NCBI GenBank assembly: GCA_021777285.1
Contig: JAJYDR010000091.1
Coordinates: 1 to 9,698, forward strand
DNA from: Actinomycetes bacterium
Lineage (GTDB): Bacteria > Actinomycetota > Acidimicrobiia > Acidimicrobiales > RAAP-2
Direction of reading: 5' to 3'
Length of the DNA stretch: 9,698 nt
The notes below the pieces were generated by a model. That model had not been told where the DNA came from, ran no database searches, and saw nothing but the letters and a program-made list of their open reading frames with translations. A program made the translations under genes and the position numbers. The number at the start of each line of letters is the position of its first letter. Position 1 is the stretch's first letter. Of the stretch, positions 1-8,000 are shown in pieces.

Positions 1-1
1 C

Positions 2-178
2 CCGATGGACCTGCCGTTCATCGAGACCGAGGCGCAGGCCCAACACTTCCGCCTCGGGCCCCCGGTCTACGCCGATGCCCGCTCGCCCTGGAAGTCCGCC
101 ATCACCTCACCGGCTCGCGACCTCATTGACGCGGCGTTCGAGGTTGAACCGGGCCCTCGTGAGACGCGAGAGCCGTAA
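2..178 (+). CDS. 3' end of an unrecognised protein (partial)
   Basis: An open frame enters from the left edge and ends at TAA 176-178, giving 58 residues that begin PMDLPFIETEAQ and end RETREP. I read it as coding because the amino acid mix is ordinary for a soluble protein (LPFIETEAQ, PPVYADARSPW, ARDLIDAAFE), because the third codon position is G/C-rich, and because it stops just 2 bases before the ATG of the next gene. No membrane segment or known catalytic motif is visible. The tail after the alanine-rich helix (EPGPRETREP) looks like a disordered C-terminus. I do not recognise the family. Its position makes it the likely upstream member of the iclR-prpD-prpB operon, so knowing the whole gene would help define the pathway. 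A short minus-strand frame crosses the same bases but looks like an arginine-rich shadow. Confidence 0.6.
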   Translation, partial: PMDLPFIETEAQAQHFRLGPPVYADARSPWKSAITSPARDLIDAAFEVEPGPRETREP

Positions 179-180
179 CG

Positions 181-1023
181 ATGGTCAAGGCCCGAGGCGA
201 CGGCCGATACGACGACGACGCGGGGACACCGCGCACGGGACTGGCGACCCGCGGGCCAATGGACGGCGACGGTGACGACGGGCAACTGAGCTCGGTCCGC
301 TCGCTCGACCGCCCCTTCGTGATCTTGCGGGTCTTGCGCGAGCACCGTGGGCCGATGCGCTTGACCGAGATCGCGACCGCGGCGCAACTGCACCTCGCGA
401 CGACCCAGCGGATCATGAACCTGTTGATCAAGTACGGCTACGTCGAGCGCGAGGGGCTGGACTACCACCTCGGGGTCGCCTCGTTGCTCAACGGCAACGC
501 GTATCTGCTCACCAATAGTCTCGTCTCGGCGGCCGAGCCGGTCCTGATCGAGCTGACCAACTCGACGGGGCTAACGTCATCGCTCACGGTGCGTTATGAG
601 TTCAGCGCCGTCTTGCTGCTGCGCGTGTCGAGCACGCCGCCTCTGCGTTTCCAACTGCCGATCGGCGAACAGATGCCGTTGGTGGTCGGCGGTGCGCGCG
701 TGCTCGCCGCCGCCCTTGACGCCGAAGAACTCGATCAGCTCCTCGAGGGCGTCACCATGATCCCGCTCGCGAGCGGCGTCGAGCTCGCGCGCAGCGAGTT
801 CGTCGAGGGGCTGAAGCTCATCCGCGACCGCGGCTACGCCTTTGGTCAGGGTCAGCGCGAGGCGGGTGCGCTCTCGGTCGCGGTGCCGGTACACGACCGC
901 GAACAGCGAACCGTGGCGGCGATCCAACTGTCCTCGATGATCGAGGACATCCCCGTCGATATCGACTCACTCGTCATCGAGCTCAAGCGCGCGAGCTCGG
1001 CCATCTCTCGGAGGCTCCCGTGA
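181..1023 (+). CDS. IclR-family transcriptional regulator
   Basis: This is a one-domain-pair regulator of 280 residues. A winged helix-turn-helix lies at about residues 38-96, opening with the family-typical [12 protein letters not shown] and with the recognition helix around [20 protein letters not shown]. An IclR effector-binding domain follows at about 105-280, with the usual late signature [16 protein letters not shown] at 225-239. IclR proteins are DNA-binding dimers or tetramers that sense small carboxylic or aromatic acids and often control the adjacent catabolic operon. I infer that this one controls prpD-prpB and senses a propionate-cycle intermediate; no operator is visible. The start is uncertain. 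ATG 181 follows a weak GAGAG and adds an Asp/Gly-rich leader. ATG 259 would give 254 residues, the usual family length, but has no clear ribosome binding site. The stop overlaps the next start in GTGA, suggesting translational coupling. An IclR regulator is unusual here, since propionate operons more often use PrpR types. Confidence 0.93.
   Translation: MVKARGDGRYDDDAGTPRTGLATRGPMDGDGDDGQLSSVRSLDRPFVILRVLREHRGPMRLTEIATAAQLHLATTQRIMNLLIKYGYVEREGLDYHLGVASLLNGNAYLLTNSLVSAAEPVLIELTNSTGLTSSLTVRYEFSAVLLLRVSSTPPLRFQLPIGEQMPLVVGGARVLAAALDAEELDQLLEGVTMIPLASGVELARSEFVEGLKLIRDRGYAFGQGQREAGALSVAVPVHDREQRTVAAIQLSSMIEDIPVDIDSLVIELKRASSAISRRLP
1010..1014 (+). promoter_or_regulatory. Shine-Dalgarno sequence for the prpD gene
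   Basis: GGAGG lies 5 bases before the GTG at 1020, inside the last codons of the IclR gene. It supports a GTG start that overlaps the upstream TGA stop by 4 bases, instead of a later internal start. Confidence 0.75.
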
Positions 1024-2543
1024 TCGACTACGAAGTGCGGTCCTACCGCAGCGACGAGGCACTCGCCGCGTCGGACCAGCTGGCGTGGCGACTCGCCGAG
1101 CTCGCGGCCGATCCAACGCCAATCGACGCCGACGTGCTCGACATGGTGGTCAACCGCGTCATCGACGACGCGGCGGTCGCGGTCGCCTCACTCAGCCGCG
1201 GCGCGGTCGCGGCCGCGCGCGACCAGGCCACTCGCCACCCATACCGACCAGGGGCGACCGTGTTCGGCCTCGCGCCGGGTGAGCGGTTCTCACCCGAGTG
1301 GGCGGCGTGGGCCAACGCCGTCGCGGTGCGCGAGCTCGACTTCCACGACACCTTCCTCGGGGCCGAGTACGCCCATCCGGGCGACGCGATCGCACCGATC
1401 GTCGCCGTCGCCCAGCACGTGGCCGGCGAGCGCATGATCGGCGGACACGACGTCGCACGCGCGATCGCGACCGCCTACGAGGTCCAGATTGACCTGAGCC
1501 GCGCCATCAGCTTGCACCAACACCAGATCGACCACGTCGCCCACCTCGGCCCGGCGGTGGCCGCGGGGCTGGGAACCTTGCTCGGACTCGAGCCGGCGGT
1601 GACGGCGCACGCGATCGGCCAGGCGCTGCACACGACGACCGCGACACGCCAGTCGCGCAAGGGCGAGATCTCAACCTGGAAGGCCTACGCGCCGGCCTTC
1701 GCCGGCAAGGTCGCGATCGAGGCCGTCGACCGCGCGATGCGCGGCCAGACCTCGCCGACGCCGATCTACGAGGGCGAGGACGGAGTGATCGCACGGCTGC
1801 TCGACGGGCCCGACGCACGCTACGTGGTGTCACTGCCGGGGCCGGGCGAAGCCAAGCGGGCCATCCTCGACTCGTTCACTAAGGAGCACTCGGCCGAGTA
1901 CCAAGCTCAGGCCTGGATCGACCTCGCCCGTCGACTCCACGACCGGTACCCGTCGTGGCGCGACGGTTCGGCGATCGAGTCGATCGTCCTTCGCACCTCG
2001 CACCACACCCACCACGTGATCGGGTCGGGTTCCGGGGACCCCCAAAAGTACGACCCGAATGCGTCGCGCGAGACCCTCGACCACTCCGTCGCCTACATCC
2101 TCGCGGTCGCCCTCCAAGATGGCGAGTGGCACCACGAGCGCTCCTATCGCCGGGACCGGGCGACCCGAGCCGACACGGTCGCGCTCTGGCGAAAGATCCG
2201 CACGGTCGAAAGTCCCGAGTGGACCCGTCGCTACCACGCGAGCGACCCGAGCGAGCGCGCCTACGGTGGGCGCATCGAGGTGCGCCTCAGCGACGGCACG
2301 ACGGTCGTCGACGAGATCGCGGTGCCCGACGCCCACCCCCTCGGCGCGCGCCCGTTCGCGCGAGCCGACTACGAGGCGAAGTTCCGCACGCTCGCCACCG
2401 GCGTGCTCGACGACACCGAGTGCGAACGATTCCTCGCCGTGGCCGAACGACTCGGGACGCTCGGTCCTGACGAACTCGGTAGTCTCACGGTGACTGCTCC
2501 CGCCGTACTCGCGGCGGGCGTGACAACCAAGGGGATCTTCTAA
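1020..2543 (+). CDS. prpD: 2-methylcitrate dehydratase, MmgE/PrpD family
   Basis: PrpD dehydrates 2-methylcitrate to 2-methyl-cis-aconitate in the cytosolic 2-methylcitrate cycle for propionyl-CoA. The 507 residues are slightly longer than E. coli PrpD (483) and show the family landmarks in order. These are [18 protein letters not shown] at 105-122; the [13 protein letters not shown] segment at 165-177; the [15 protein letters not shown] block at 215-229; the [12 protein letters not shown] stretch at 286-297; and [21 protein letters not shown] at 345-365. They match the bacterial PrpD group better than the looser MmgE or iminodisuccinate epimerase members. The GTG start has a strong GGAGG 5 bases upstream and overlaps the iclR stop. 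The TAA stop shares one base with the ATG of prpB. Immediate linkage to a methylisocitrate lyase makes the methylcitrate assignment firm, though activity on a related substituted citrate cannot be excluded. Confidence 0.95.
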   Translation: MIDYEVRSYRSDEALAASDQLAWRLAELAADPTPIDADVLDMVVNRVIDDAAVAVASLSRGAVAAARDQATRHPYRPGATVFGLAPGERFSPEWAAWANAVAVRELDFHDTFLGAEYAHPGDAIAPIVAVAQHVAGERMIGGHDVARAIATAYEVQIDLSRAISLHQHQIDHVAHLGPAVAAGLGTLLGLEPAVTAHAIGQALHTTTATRQSRKGEISTWKAYAPAFAGKVAIEAVDRAMRGQTSPTPIYEGEDGVIARLLDGPDARYVVSLPGPGEAKRAILDSFTKEHSAEYQAQAWIDLARRLHDRYPSWRDGSAIESIVLRTSHHTHHVIGSGSGDPQKYDPNASRETLDHSVAYILAVALQDGEWHHERSYRRDRATRADTVALWRKIRTVESPEWTRRYHASDPSERAYGGRIEVRLSDGTTVVDEIAVPDAHPLGARPFARADYEAKFRTLATGVLDDTECERFLAVAERLGTLGPDELGSLTVTAPAVLAAGVTTKGIF

Positions 2544-3442
2544 TGCTGCACGCGGCCCCAAGCGCATCCGCCAAGCGCGCTCGACTACGGTCCCGCCTCG
2601 CCGCAGGCCCGATCCTTGCGCTGCCGGGCGCCTTTAACCCGCTCTCGGCGATGCTCATCGAGCGCCGCGGTTTCGAGGGCGTCTACCTCTCGGGCGCGGT
2701 CCTTGCGGCCGACCTCGGGTTGCCCGATATCGGGCTCACGACGCTCTCCGAAGTAGCGGCGCGCAGCGCACAGGTGGCGCGGGTGACCGGGATTGGTACC
2801 ATCGTCGACGCCGATACCGGGTTCGGCGAGCCGATGAACGTCGCGCGCACCGTGCAACTACTTGAAGACGCTGGTGTCGCGGGCCTGCACCTCGAGGACC
2901 AGGTCAACCCCAAGCGGTGTGGGCACCTCGACGGTAAGCAGGTCGTCGAACTCGACGTAGCGCTTCGCCGGATCAACGCCGCGGCCACGGCCCGACGTGA
3001 CCCCGATCTGCTCGTCATCGCGCGCACCGACGCCCGGGCCGTCGAGGGGTTGGACAGCGCGATCGAGCGGGCCCGCGCGTACGTCGACGCCGGAGCCGAC
3101 GCCATCTTTCCCGAGGCGCTGCTCGACGAGCGCGAGTTCGAGGCGATGCGCGCCGCGGTGTCGGTGCCGATCCTCGCCAACATGACCGAGTTCGGCAAGG
3201 GGCCCTCGCTCAGCGTCGCCCAACTCGGTGAGCTCGGGGTGGACATGGTCATCTTCCCCGTCTCGCTGCTGCGTCTCGCGATGGGGACGGCCGACCGTGC
3301 GCTCGACCTGCTCGGTCGTGAGGGCACGCTCTCGGCGATGCTCGGCGAGATGCAGACGCGCGCGGAGCTCTACGACTTGCTCGACTACGAGTCCTTTAAC
3401 GCCTTTGACCGATCGGTGTTCGACTTCACGATCGGGACGTGA
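2543..3442 (+). CDS. prpB: 2-methylisocitrate lyase (ICL/PEP mutase superfamily)
   Basis: PrpB cleaves 2-methylisocitrate into pyruvate and succinate, the last step of the methylcitrate cycle. The 299-residue protein is a complete TIM-barrel member. Visible signatures are YLSGAVLAADLGLPDIG at 48-64; the metal-binding DADTGFG at 89-95; LEDQ at 117-120; and the lyase motif KRCGH at 124-128 with catalytic Cys126. Next come ARTDARAVEGLDSAIERA at 160-177, FPEAL at 189-193, and ANMTEFG at 212-218, which matches the NITEFG of methylisocitrate lyases and not the NCSPS of isocitrate lyase. The tail MQTRAELYDLLDY at 270-282 is also PrpB-like. Other members of the superfamily (dimethylmalate lyase, oxaloacetate decarboxylase, PEP mutase) fit less well. 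The ATG at 2543 overlaps the prpD stop as TAATG, with GGGGA about 7 bases before it. I see no damage or missing residue. Confidence 0.96.
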   Translation: MLHAAPSASAKRARLRSRLAAGPILALPGAFNPLSAMLIERRGFEGVYLSGAVLAADLGLPDIGLTTLSEVAARSAQVARVTGIGTIVDADTGFGEPMNVARTVQLLEDAGVAGLHLEDQVNPKRCGHLDGKQVVELDVALRRINAAATARRDPDLLVIARTDARAVEGLDSAIERARAYVDAGADAIFPEALLDEREFEAMRAAVSVPILANMTEFGKGPSLSVAQLGELGVDMVIFPVSLLRLAMGTADRALDLLGREGTLSAMLGEMQTRAELYDLLDYESFNAFDRSVFDFTIGT

Positions 3443-3443
3443 G

Positions 3444-3449
3444 AGGAGA
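3444..3449 (+). promoter_or_regulatory. Shine-Dalgarno sequence deciding the first methyltransferase start
   Basis: AGGAGA lies directly after the prpB stop. GGAG (3445-3448) is 5 bases before GTG 3454. This favours 3454 over the in-frame GTG at 3439, which overlaps the prpB stop but has no comparable site. Confidence 0.65.
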
Positions 3450-3453
3450 GGCC

Positions 3454-4206
3454 GTGGACCGCGATCGAACGAGGTACCTGGGCGAGCGCGGTTTTGCCAA
3501 CGGCTCGCTCTACGACGAGGTGCGCCCGGACTACCCCGAGGCGTCGATCACGACAATCGTGGCGGCCTTCGGGCTGGACCGCTCCTCGCGGGTGCTCGAC
3601 CTGGGCGCGGGAACAGGGATCTTCACCCGACAGCTCCAATCCCACGTGGGCGAGGTTGTTGCCGTCGAGCCGTCACCGTCGATGCGCGAGACAATGCTCG
3701 CTGCGACCAACGGGGTTACCGTGCTCGACGGCCGCGACGACGCGATCCCGCTCGAAGACGGCTCCGTGGACGCCGTGGTGGTCGCCCAGGCGTTCCACTG
3801 GTTCGACGCGCCGCGTGCGCTCGCTGAGATCCATCGGGTGCTCGTGCCCGGCGGTGGGCTCGCGCTCATCTGGAATGAGCGTGACGAGTCCGTCGACTGG
3901 ATGGCGGCACTCACGCACGCGATGCGGTGGGACGCGCACCGTCCGTACTCGAGCAACGGCGACGTCGCCCGCGTGGTGGGCGAGGCTGCCTTCGTGGACG
4001 TCGAGCGCCACCAGTTCAGTTACCGCCAACTGCTCACGCACGAACAGATCTACCGCCGCGTGCTCACCACGAGCTACATCTCGATCATGGACGACGGCGA
4101 TCAGCGCGCGCTGCTCGCGGACGTGCGCCGCGTGATCGAGCCGCTCAGTGAGCCGGTCGACTTCGTCTATCGCACCGATCTCTACACGGCGCGCGCGGCG
4201 CGATGA
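3454..4206 (+). CDS. Class I SAM-dependent methyltransferase (type 11, HWFD subgroup)
   Basis: This is a 250-residue soluble Rossmann methyltransferase. The N-terminal signature (GSLYDEVRPDYP, about 17-28) is typical of this subgroup. Motif I VLDLGAGTG is at about 47-55, the acidic end of strand 2 is AVEPSPSM (70-77), and AFHWFD is at about 113-118, followed by LAEIHRVLVPGGG. The HWFD type occurs in methyltransferases acting on small carboxylic acids, such as the yeast Tmt1/Crg1 relatives, but the motif alone does not give the substrate. I infer only that it methylates a small molecule. It sits 11 bases after prpB and overlaps the next methyltransferase by ATGA, so it should be co-expressed with the propionate genes. 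GTG 3454 is chosen for its Shine-Dalgarno sequence; GTG 3439 would add five residues and overlap the prpB stop. No truncation is evident. Confidence 0.86.
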   Translation: MDRDRTRYLGERGFANGSLYDEVRPDYPEASITTIVAAFGLDRSSRVLDLGAGTGIFTRQLQSHVGEVVAVEPSPSMRETMLAATNGVTVLDGRDDAIPLEDGSVDAVVVAQAFHWFDAPRALAEIHRVLVPGGGLALIWNERDESVDWMAALTHAMRWDAHRPYSSNGDVARVVGEAAFVDVERHQFSYRQLLTHEQIYRRVLTTSYISIMDDGDQRALLADVRRVIEPLSEPVDFVYRTDLYTARAAR

Positions 4207-5039
4207 CCGACCGCTACACCCACGGTCATCACGAGTCAGTGCTGCGCAGTCACCGGTGGCGCACGGCCGAGAACTCGGCGGGCTTCGTGCTCGCCCACCT
4301 CGCGCCTGGTGCCTCGCTGCTCGACGTGGGCTGTGGACCGGGAACGATCACCGTTGACCTCGCGCGTCGCGTGGAGCCCGGTCTGGTCGTGGGGATCGAC
4401 CGTGAGCCCGCGGTGATCGAGGCAGCGGCCGCGTCGTACCCGACGGCGGCGCACCCCAACCTGCGCTTTGTGACGGGGGACGTCTACGGACTCGAATTCG
4501 ACGACGAGTCCTTCGACGTGGTCTTCGCCCATCAGATCCTCCAACACCTCACCGACCCGGTCGCCGCGCTGCGCGAGATGCGTCGCGTGCTCCGTTCCGG
4601 CGGACTCCTGGCCGTGCGCGACGCCGACTACGGGGCCTTCACCTGGTTCCCGGCCGATCCCGCGCTCGACGAGTGGCTCGATGTTTACCACCGACTCACC
4701 CGACTGAACCGCGCCGAGGCTGACGGTGGTCGCCACCTGGCGCACTGGGTGCGCCGAGCCGGTTTTGCCGACCTCGCGGTCACCTCGTCAAACTGGACCT
4801 ACGCGACGGCCGACGAGCGCGCCTGGTGGGGCGGGCTGTGGGCCGATCGGGTGACTTCGAGCGATTTCGCGACCCAGGCCCTCGAGACGGGGGTCGCGTC
4901 GAGGGCGCAACTGGCCCGGTTCGCTGAGGCCTTTCATCGATGGGCGAACGAACCCGACGGCCTCTTCCTCGTGCCGAGCGTCGAGGTGCTCGCGCGGCCT
5001 TACGCGATTTCCTCGACTGGAACCGGTCGACCGAAGTAG
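4203..5039 (+). CDS. Class I SAM-dependent methyltransferase (UbiE/Coq5-like)
   Basis: This is a 278-residue methyltransferase of a different subfamily from its upstream neighbour. It opens with a His-rich stretch and the actinobacterial-style segment HRWRTAENSAGF (17-28). Motif I LLDVGCGPGTIT is at 39-50, the ribose-binding acidic residue is in GIDREP (Asp66), TGDVYGLEF is at 91-99, and the strand-4 segment FAHQILQHLTDP is at 108-119, followed by REMRRVLRSGGLLAV. The C-terminal half (about 145-265) is Trp-rich and probably forms the substrate lid. These features resemble UbiE/Coq5 and related broad-specificity enzymes, but the target is unknown; menaquinone or ubiquinone methylation is not implied by the context. 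Its ATG overlaps the previous stop (ATGA) without its own Shine-Dalgarno sequence, suggesting coupled translation. The last 13 codons and stop lie over the end of the opposite-strand EAL gene. The AISSTGTGRPK tail is therefore probably a read-through extension of a core that ends near residue 267. Confidence 0.88.
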   Translation: MTDRYTHGHHESVLRSHRWRTAENSAGFVLAHLAPGASLLDVGCGPGTITVDLARRVEPGLVVGIDREPAVIEAAAASYPTAAHPNLRFVTGDVYGLEFDDESFDVVFAHQILQHLTDPVAALREMRRVLRSGGLLAVRDADYGAFTWFPADPALDEWLDVYHRLTRLNRAEADGGRHLAHWVRRAGFADLAVTSSNWTYATADERAWWGGLWADRVTSSDFATQALETGVASRAQLARFAEAFHRWANEPDGLFLVPSVEVLARPYAISSTGTGRPK

Positions 5040-8000
5040 TAGCCCTGCCCGAGGTCCACACCGAGTGACCGCAAGGTCTCGGCTTCAGCGCCGGTCTCGA
5101 TCCCCTCGCCGAGTAGGCGGGTCCCAGTGAGGTTCGCGAAATGGCGCATCCCCGACACCAACGCCTGGCGCGCCGGGTCGTGGTCGATGTCACGCACGAG
5201 TGAGATGTCGAGCTTGACGACGTCGGGGTGCAGTTCGAGGATGTGGTGCAGCCCCGCGTAGCCCGCACCCGCGTCGTCGACGAAGAGTTGACAACCCGCC
5301 ACCGAGGTGACGGCGTGGCGGATCTCGTCGAAGTTGTCGATCCGCGCGTGCTCGGTGATCTCGATGGCGACGGCGCGATCGGCGCCGACAATGATCCGGT
5401 GGGCTTGCTCGCCGGCGGCGACCGTGGGCGAGAAGTTGAGGCTGATCCACGAGCCGTCGGGCAGTCGCGTCGCCTCGTGGACGGCGGCCTTCGCGCAGGC
5501 GACCTCGAGCTCGACGCCCATGTCGACGGATGCCGCGATGGCGAAGTGCTCGTCAGGCGCCTGGCCATCCTCGAAGCGGGTGAGCGCCTCGTAGCCCACG
5601 ACCGACCCGTCGTCGAGCGCGACGACGGGTTGGAAGACGGGGTGGAAGAGTTTGTCCTCGATGATGATGCGGATCGTCGCCTTGGTCGCGTCGAGGTAGC
5701 GGGCCGTCTCGGCCTGGGAGCCGACGAGCCCGCCCGCGAATGAGCCCAACTCCTCGTACAGCGGCAGACGCGAGGGCGTGAAGGGAACACTCGCTCGATC
5801 ACACGAACCGGTCGCGAGCAGGCCGACGATCTCACCATCCCAGCGCACCGGCGCGATCGTCACCGACTCGATACCGGCGGCCTGGATGGCGCGCACGAGG
5901 GGTTCGTTCACGAAGTCACCCGGCTCGGCGAGGTCTACCCACCACGCCCCTTCGACGCTGCGGGCGAGAAACATCGCCGGGCTGAGGACCGCAACGGAGC
6001 GGCCGGGTTCGAGTTCGGACAGTGTGATGCCGGCGGACCCGCCGACGACGAAGTCCTCGTCGCTTCGCCGCACGAAGAGTGCCGCCGCGTCGATGAAGTT
6101 GAGTCGCAGCAGCGCCTGACAGAAAGCCGCCGCCGTTGACTGGAGCGAGTCCGAAGGGCGCACCTCGCGCATCAGGTTCGCCAGGTCCTGGGCGTCGCGG
6201 TTCCCACGGTCCACGTGGGCCTCGAGACGGCGCTCGACGCTCAGGTCCCGTTTCACCGCCACGTAGGCCATCACCTCATTGGCCTCGCCGAAGACCGGGG
6301 AGATCGTCGTCTCCTCGTCGTAGAGCTCACCATTCTTGCGGCGGTTGGTGATCACGCCGTGCCACGACCGACCCTGGTTGAGACTGTCCCAGAGGTCGCG
6401 GTAGAAGTTCCGCCCGTGGACGCCACTCGCGAATATCGACGGGGTCGCGCCTATCAACTCCGCGGCGTCGTACCCACTGGTCGCGGTTGAGGCGGGGTTG
6501 GCGTAGAGGATGCGACCCGTCGAGTCGGTGATGAGCACGGCTTCGGCCGCCTGATCGATCGCGGTGTTGAGCAGGTTGCTCTCGTGGAGTGCCCGCGCGA
6601 GCCGCTCTTGTTCGCGCAGGCGCTGCAGGCCGACCCCGACTTGCAGCGCGAGGTCCTCGAGCGTGGTGATCGTCGCGACATCGAAGGCGTCGGTCTCGCC
6701 GGCGTAGACGCTGAAGGAGCCGTCGAGGAAGCCGTCTACGAAGACGGGGATGCCGATGGAGGAGTGGAATCCCCGGTCTGTCGCCGCGTTTGACCACGGC
6801 AAGAAATTGGCCGAGGCAGTCACGTCGTTCACGAAGAAGGTCTCACCGATTCGCAGCGAGCGGCCGGCGGGACCCTGGCCAAACTCGTTGTCGCCCCACG
6901 ACAGTGCGATCGAGTCGAGATAGTCCCGGTGTCCATGCGATGAGGCGACGACTTCGATGGACTGCGCACGGTCGTGCACCGGGCGGCCGTACCAGGCGAG
7001 CAGGTAGCCGCCTTCGTCCACCAGATTCTGGCAGAGCTGATTCAAGAGGTCGTGGTCGTTTACCGCGCGCACCAAGATCGCGTTGCCGATGGCGAGTGCG
7101 TTGAACGCACGGCGGCGTTGCACGAGTGCCTCGATATCGTGCAGGCTGGTGACTGCGCCGTGGAACTGGCCCGTGTCGTCGAAAATGCCGCGTAGTTCGG
7201 TGCGCATCCAGCGCCGTGCGCCAGACGAAGTGCGATACTGGCACTCGAACGGGGCCACCGTCGACCCATTGGCCGCGACCGTGCGTGCTTCGAGACGTGC
7301 GGCGACGGCCTCGTCGTCACAGAGGAGGTCCGATACGCCGCGTCCGATGAGTGCCTCGGGCGGCCAACCGAGCGTCTGGGTGACCGACGGTGAGACCCAC
7401 TCGATCAGTCCATTCACGTCCGTTCGCCAGATAACGTCCGAGGCGTTCTCGGCGAGGAGCCGGTACTGCGCCTCTGAGGCGGCCATTGCCGCACGCTGGG
7501 CGACTTGCGCCTCGGCGTCACGCCACGAGACGATCCTCGTCACCGTCGCTCCCATCCGGTCAGGGACGTCGCGGCCCGAGATCGAGAGCCATCGGTAGGT
7601 GCCGTCGGCTCGACGCATCCGGACCTCGGTGGTGATTCGTGCCCCGTCGAGCATTGCGGCGCGGTTCGTCTCCGCGTCCGCGAGGTCGTCGGGGTGGATG
7701 AATTCATCGGTGTAGCGCCCGATCATCTCGTCGGGGCGCCAGCCGAGCAGTTGGTACACCGTGTCGAAGATCCACACGATCCTGCCGTCGGGATCGCCCA
7801 CCACGACGACGTCGAGTGAGTTCTCAGCGATGAGCTGGTAGCGCTCGCTGAGCAGCTGCGCGGACTGGCGATGGGCAACTTCTTCGTCGATGTTGTGCAG
7901 GCTGCCGATTAGTTCAGTCGTGCCATCATCGGTCGTGACCTCGCGCACCGTGATGGCGAAGTAGGAGTACGTTCCCGACTGTCGGCGCAGGCGAGCCTCG

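Noticed and set aside
1830..2567. Long minus-strand open frame of 245 codons opposite prpD
   Set aside because: It lies wholly opposite well-supported PrpD coding sequence, has no recognisable domain, and is rich in Arg, Gly, Val and Ala as expected for the antisense frame of GC-rich genes.
2683..3327. Minus-strand open frame of 214 codons opposite prpB
   Set aside because: It is Ser/Arg/Ala-rich low-complexity translation opposite a gene with a complete PrpB signature set; long antisense frames are common at this GC content.
5014..5033. Hairpin/palindrome at the convergent gene junction considered as a bidirectional terminator
   Set aside because: The first arm pair has one mismatch and only a 2-base centre, and no T-run follows on either strand. 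It also lies inside both coding sequences.
3454..5039. ubiE/menG or tam as gene symbols for the two methyltransferases
   Set aside because: Only general SAM-binding motifs and loose subfamily traits are visible, and the neighbouring genes are not quinone biosynthesis genes.
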